Source of the DNA: AV40 sp963817335
GTDB lineage: Bacteria; Verrucomicrobiota; Verrucomicrobiia; Chthoniobacterales; UBA10450
Direction of reading: 5' to 3'
Assembly (NCBI GenBank): GCA_963817335.1
Contig: CAWFNX010000001.1
Location: 186,001-250,000 of the forward strand
Length of the DNA stretch: 64,000 nt
Shown here: one piece after another, positions 61,308 through 64,000 of the stretch
Layout: the number at the start of each line of letters is the position of its first letter
Position numbering within the stretch: position 1 is the stretch's first letter
Position numbers and translations under genes: made by a program
The notes under the pieces: generated by a model
Seen by the model: the letters and a program-made list of their open reading frames with translations, nothing else
Told to the model about the DNA's origin: nothing
The model's database searches: none

Positions 61308-63260
61308 GTGACCACGCAGCAATCCTTGCGGACGCAGGTTGGGATCCTCCTCTTTCTCATTGCCATCACCTGGGCGGTGTTCGGTCAGACCTTTCATCAT
61401 CAATTCATTAACTACGACGATCCACTTTACGTTTACGATAACGCGCACGTGCGGGCCGGACTAAGCTGGCAGGGAATTGCGTGGGCATTCACCCACATCC
61501 ATTCGCAGAACTGGCATCCGCTCACCACGATTTCGCACATGCTCGATTGCCAGCTGTTCGGCCTGAATCCGGGCGCGCATCATCTGGTGAATGTGTTTTG
61601 GCACAGCCTCGCCGCGGGATTGCTTTTCATTGTGCTGACCCGAATGACCGGCGGTCCGAGCTCGCCACGGGACGAGTCCGTCCGACTGGCGGACCGGATT
61701 GGCGATATTTGGCCGAGCGCGTGGGCTGCGGCGATTTTCGCCATTCATCCACTTCGAGTTGAGTCGGTCGCGTGGATCGCGGAACGGAAAGACCTCCTCA
61801 GCGGGACATTCTTCATGCTGACTCTGCTCAGCTATTTTTATTGGACTCGGAAGCCGACCCTCGGCCGCTACCTGCTGGTGGCGATTTTGTTCGCATGTGG
61901 CCTGATGTCGAAACCGATGCTCGTCACCACCCCGATCGTTTTGTTGCTGATCGATTATTGGCCGCTTGGAAGACAGAGGTCAGAGGTCAGAGGTCAGAGA
62001 TCAGAAGTCACGTGGAAGAAACTCGTGGTCGACAAAATTCCGCTATTCGCGTTATCGGCGGGTTCGGTTGTAGCCACATTATGGGCGCAAAACTTCGCGC
62101 TGGGATCAACCCAGTTTCTGCCGCTGCGCTGGCGAATCACCAACGCGCTCTTCAGTTATGTCGAGTACATCCGGCAACTGTTTTGGCCGGTAGACTTGAT
62201 TCCGTTTTATGTTCATCCGGAAAACCGACTGGAGATCTGGCGGCTTTTGCTCGCGGTCGTCGTTTTAATTGCGGTAACGACGGTCGCTTTTGTGCGACGA
62301 CGACAAAATCCGTATCTGATCGTCGGGTGGTTTTGGTACCTGGTGATGTTGATTCCGGTGATCGGAATTGTGCAGGTAGGACTACAAGGACACGCGGATC
62401 GTTACACCTACTTGCCGGAGATCGGATTGGTGATCGCGTTGGTCTGGCTGGTGCGCGATCTAATTAAATCGTGGCTGTCACCCGGGAGCGAATCCGTAAA
62501 GACGAAGCGCGCGCAGAAAATTGTTTTGAGCAGCGCAGGCGTGGTGGTCGTCCTGGCATTAACAATCTTGTCGGTTAAACAAACCGGGTACTGGCGGGAT
62601 ACTGAAACATTGTGGCGCCACACCCTTGCCGTGACACCGGACAGTGATGTGGCGCTCACCGGCTTGGGCGGAATTTTGTTTGTCCGCGGCAACATCGACG
62701 ATGCGATTGATGATTATGAACACGCGTTGCGTTTGCGCGATGGAAACGTGGCGGCGCATTTTGGATTGGCTCGAGCATTGGCGGCCAAACAGAAGACCGA
62801 CACGGCGATTTTCCATCTTCGCAAGACGCTCGACATCCAACCTGACTATATAGCGGCCAGCAATGATCTGGGAGTGTTGCTTGCCAGCAAAGGTGAAATC
62901 ACAGACGCGATCGCGGCCTGGCGGCAAACATTGTCGTTCGATCCCGACAACGCCGATGCCGCAAACAATATCGCATGGGTCCGGGCTACTGCGGCGGATC
63001 CAGATTTGCGCGACGGCAAAGAAGCGCTGGAGCTGGCCCGCCTGGCGATTAAAAATGGCGGCGAGAACGCAGTCGTCTTGCGAACGTTGGCGGCGGCCGA
63101 AGCGGAGAATGGCGAGTTTGGGCAAGCGGTTGCGACCTGTCAGCGAGGCGAACAGCTGGCCCAACAAAATGGCGATACTGGGATGATCGAAAGTTTGCGG
63201 CAGTGCGGCGAATCGTTCCGCCGCGGCGAGGCATGGCACGCGACCCAGGTCGCGCATTAA
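61308..63260 (+). CDS. TMTC-like membrane protein with TPR repeats, copy 2
   Basis: 650 residues from a GTG at 61308. Same membrane region as copy 1 (FINYDDPLYVYDNAHVRAGL, HSQNWHPLTTISHMLDCQLF, GLNPGAHHLVNVFWHSLAAG, HPLRVESVAWIAERKDLLSG). The TPR region (about 455-620; FVRGNIDDAIDDYEHALRLR, FGLARALAAKQKTDTAIFHL) is longer than in copy 1. Starts 18 bp after it in the same direction. Both may act on exported proteins at the membrane. An in-frame repeat (61652-61696) and heptamer array (61974-62008) sit at the same places as in copy 1. Confidence 0.8.
   Translation: MTTQQSLRTQVGILLFLIAITWAVFGQTFHHQFINYDDPLYVYDNAHVRAGLSWQGIAWAFTHIHSQNWHPLTTISHMLDCQLFGLNPGAHHLVNVFWHSLAAGLLFIVLTRMTGGPSSPRDESVRLADRIGDIWPSAWAAAIFAIHPLRVESVAWIAERKDLLSGTFFMLTLLSYFYWTRKPTLGRYLLVAILFACGLMSKPMLVTTPIVLLLIDYWPLGRQRSEVRGQRSEVTWKKLVVDKIPLFALSAGSVVATLWAQNFALGSTQFLPLRWRITNALFSYVEYIRQLFWPVDLIPFYVHPENRLEIWRLLLAVVVLIAVTTVAFVRRRQNPYLIVGWFWYLVMLIPVIGIVQVGLQGHADRYTYLPEIGLVIALVWLVRDLIKSWLSPGSESVKTKRAQKIVLSSAGVVVVLALTILSVKQTGYWRDTETLWRHTLAVTPDSDVALTGLGGILFVRGNIDDAIDDYEHALRLRDGNVAAHFGLARALAAKQKTDTAIFHLRKTLDIQPDYIAASNDLGVLLASKGEITDAIAAWRQTLSFDPDNADAANNIAWVRATAADPDLRDGKEALELARLAIKNGGENAVVLRTLAAAEAENGEFGQAVATCQRGEQLAQQNGDTGMIESLRQCGESFRRGEAWHATQVAH
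61652..61696. repeat. 45-bp element shared by both TMTC-like genes, copy 2
   Basis: Exact match to 59840-59884 and in the same frame and position relative to the protein (between TGGP and IGDIWP segments). The genes around it differ at many third and other positions. Confidence 0.8.
61974..62008. repeat. Heptamer array in TMTC-like copy 2
   Basis: Five tandem 7-mers: CAGAGGT three times, CAGAGAT, CAGAAGT. They encode QRSEVRGQRSEV in the loop after the LIDYWPL motif, the same location as in copy 1, but with different units. Confidence 0.75.
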
Positions 63261-63444
63261 GGCACCCCGGCCCGTGGCCGGTCTGGCGGTTGCCTGCGAA
63301 AGGCCGAATCAGGGGCAAAAATTCTTTAATTTTTTTCTAGGCAGGCGCCGGGAAATCCGATAGAACCGCCCAAAACGGGAGCTGGCCCAGACACTGGGCT
63401 CGGTTTGCCCGTTCAAAAAAATTTCAAAAAACTAAAAAAAAACC

Positions 63445-63471
63445 TTGTCAGCCTGCTGACTTTTCAATAAT
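63445..63471 (+). promoter_or_regulatory. Candidate promoter and operator for the TonB-dependent receptor gene
   Basis: TTGTCA (63445-63450), a 15 bp spacer and AATAAT (63466-63471), preceded by an A-rich tract (63411-63443) like an UP element. The perfect palindrome GTCAGC-CT-GCTGAC (63447-63460) overlaps the -35 and looks like a repressor-binding site. No terminator-like T-tract is seen in the gap from 63261; a GC hairpin CCGGCC-CGT-GGCCGG occurs at 63267-63281. Confidence 0.4.
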
Positions 63472-63508
63472 CCCTAGCGCAAACCTAACCAAACCCATGG
63501 AGAAACCA

Positions 63509-64000
63509 ATGACTAGAAACGTGCAAAAAACGTTGGGAATTAGCGTCGCTCTTGTAGCAGCCGTCGCATTTCCATTAATCATCGCGACGAGCGCGCGTGC
63601 TCAAGAACCGGCACCCGCACCAGCGGTGACCGGATCCAATATCGCGCCGAATGCGGCCGCACCAGCGGCAACCGAGGCGACAGCTGAGCGCGTCGTCGTG
63701 ACCGGTTCGAACATTCCGACCGCAGAAGAAGTCGGTCCGAACCCAGTTGATACCTATCGCCGCGACGACATTACCCGCTTGGGTGTGCGCACTCCTACCG
63801 ACCTGGTATTGAGACTTCCGGCCTCAACCGGATCCAACACCACTGAAAACAACACCAACGGTGGTGACGGTAGTACGCGTATCAGTCTCCGTGGTATCGA
63901 TCCGAAAGAAACCCTCGTATTGCAGGACGGCCGACGTCTGGCGTATGCGGGTTCGTCGTCAATCGATTTCAACGGGTTCCCGTTGGGCTTGATCGATCAC
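63509..64000 (+). CDS. TonB-dependent receptor, N-terminal part (3' end outside window)
   Basis: Starts at the ATG at 63509, which has GGAG at good spacing (an ATG at 63497 is also in frame). 164 residues are visible and the frame is open to the window end. A signal peptide (KTLGISVALVAAVAFPLIIA, TSARAQ) precedes an Ala/Pro-rich segment, then ERVVVTGSNIPTAEEVGPNP, DTYRRDDITRLG and LVLRLPASTG of the plug domain, with STRISLRGIDPKETLVLQDG. It imports a siderophore, vitamin or glycan product across the outer membrane. The substrate is unknown. Confidence 0.9.
   Translation, partial: MTRNVQKTLGISVALVAAVAFPLIIATSARAQEPAPAPAVTGSNIAPNAAAPAATEATAERVVVTGSNIPTAEEVGPNPVDTYRRDDITRLGVRTPTDLVLRLPASTGSNTTENNTNGGDGSTRISLRGIDPKETLVLQDGRRLAYAGSSSIDFNGFPLGLIDH

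Noticed and set aside
63267..63281. Rho-independent terminator after the second TMTC-like gene
   Set aside because: The GC hairpin CCGGCC-CGT-GGCCGG is not followed by a T-tract on the coding strand.
1..64000. Integrase or transposase gene linked to the attC-like and palindromic repeats
   Set aside because: No reading frame with tyrosine recombinase, DDE or RAYT motifs was found in the window, so mobility functions must lie elsewhere if they exist.

Overview
The window looks like chromosomal DNA of a Gram-negative, GC-rich bacterium, most likely a soil or freshwater Verrucomicrobiota of the Chthoniobacter/Spartobacteria type. This is an inference from gene content: ribonuclease HIII in a TonB-bearing cell, a PUR-alpha-type protein, pyruvate phosphate dikinase, FGly sulfatases, HemQ, split coaC/coaB genes, and gene spacers full of short palindromic and 6-8 bp tandem repeats. 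No 16S rRNA or ribosomal operon is present to confirm it. One tRNA (Ser-GGA) and about 60 supported protein genes were found.

Layout. 1-4.5 kb is the end of a surface-polysaccharide locus (glycosyltransferase, polyprenyl sugar-phosphate transferase, O-antigen-ligase-like TPR protein). 4.7-6.2 kb carries two integron attC-like sites flanking an alpha/beta hydrolase gene, with no integrase nearby. 6.2-25 kb is mostly housekeeping: ppdK, a PUR protein, rnr, folP-cdaA with a tiny YbbR-like gene, a SprT-like protease, rodA, scpA, xseB-dxs, gcvT-gcvH, a rhomboid pseudoprotease and hemQ. From about 34.2 kb down to 25.4 kb the minus strand carries mutY-trpB-yicC-gmk-coaC-coaB, then a 19-residue basic peptide and a terminator, then IMPase-ispF-cysS-LbH. 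34.3-43 kb holds rnhC, a DUF4388 protein, an HU-like protein, a hybrid histidine kinase, a cellulose-synthase-like GT2, an L,D-transpeptidase and rpsT. 43-47.7 kb is a sulfatase-sulfotransferase-glycosyltransferase-sulfatase cluster. 48.3-51.7 kb is pdhABC. 51.7-59.3 kb mixes tandem YkvA genes, dgt, a cupin, a Lon-N protein, aroD, a second sugar-phosphate transferase and ribE. 59.4-63.3 kb has two tandem TMTC-like membrane TPR proteins. The window ends inside a TonB-dependent receptor gene.

Functional links. The envelope genes at both ends (two polyprenyl-phosphate sugar transferases, a ligase, two TMTC-like proteins, GT2s and sulfation enzymes) point to a complex, possibly sulfated, cell-surface glycan. 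Close packing (GTGA, ATGA, TAATG and TGATG junctions) supports operons for folP-cdaA, xseB-dxs, IMPase-ispF-cysS-LbH, trpB-yicC-gmk, coaC-coaB and pdhABC.

Most unusual is the repeat biology: (i) an integron-like cassette between two attC-like sites, whose attC sequence is translated as the protein tail; (ii) palindromic elements of the kind seen in the spacers, inserted in frame into the flexible linkers of pdhC (twice), cysS and both TMTC-like genes; (iii) inverted arrays of 7-8 bp repeats at gene starts; (iv) two dispersed copies of a structured element of about 140-155 bp.
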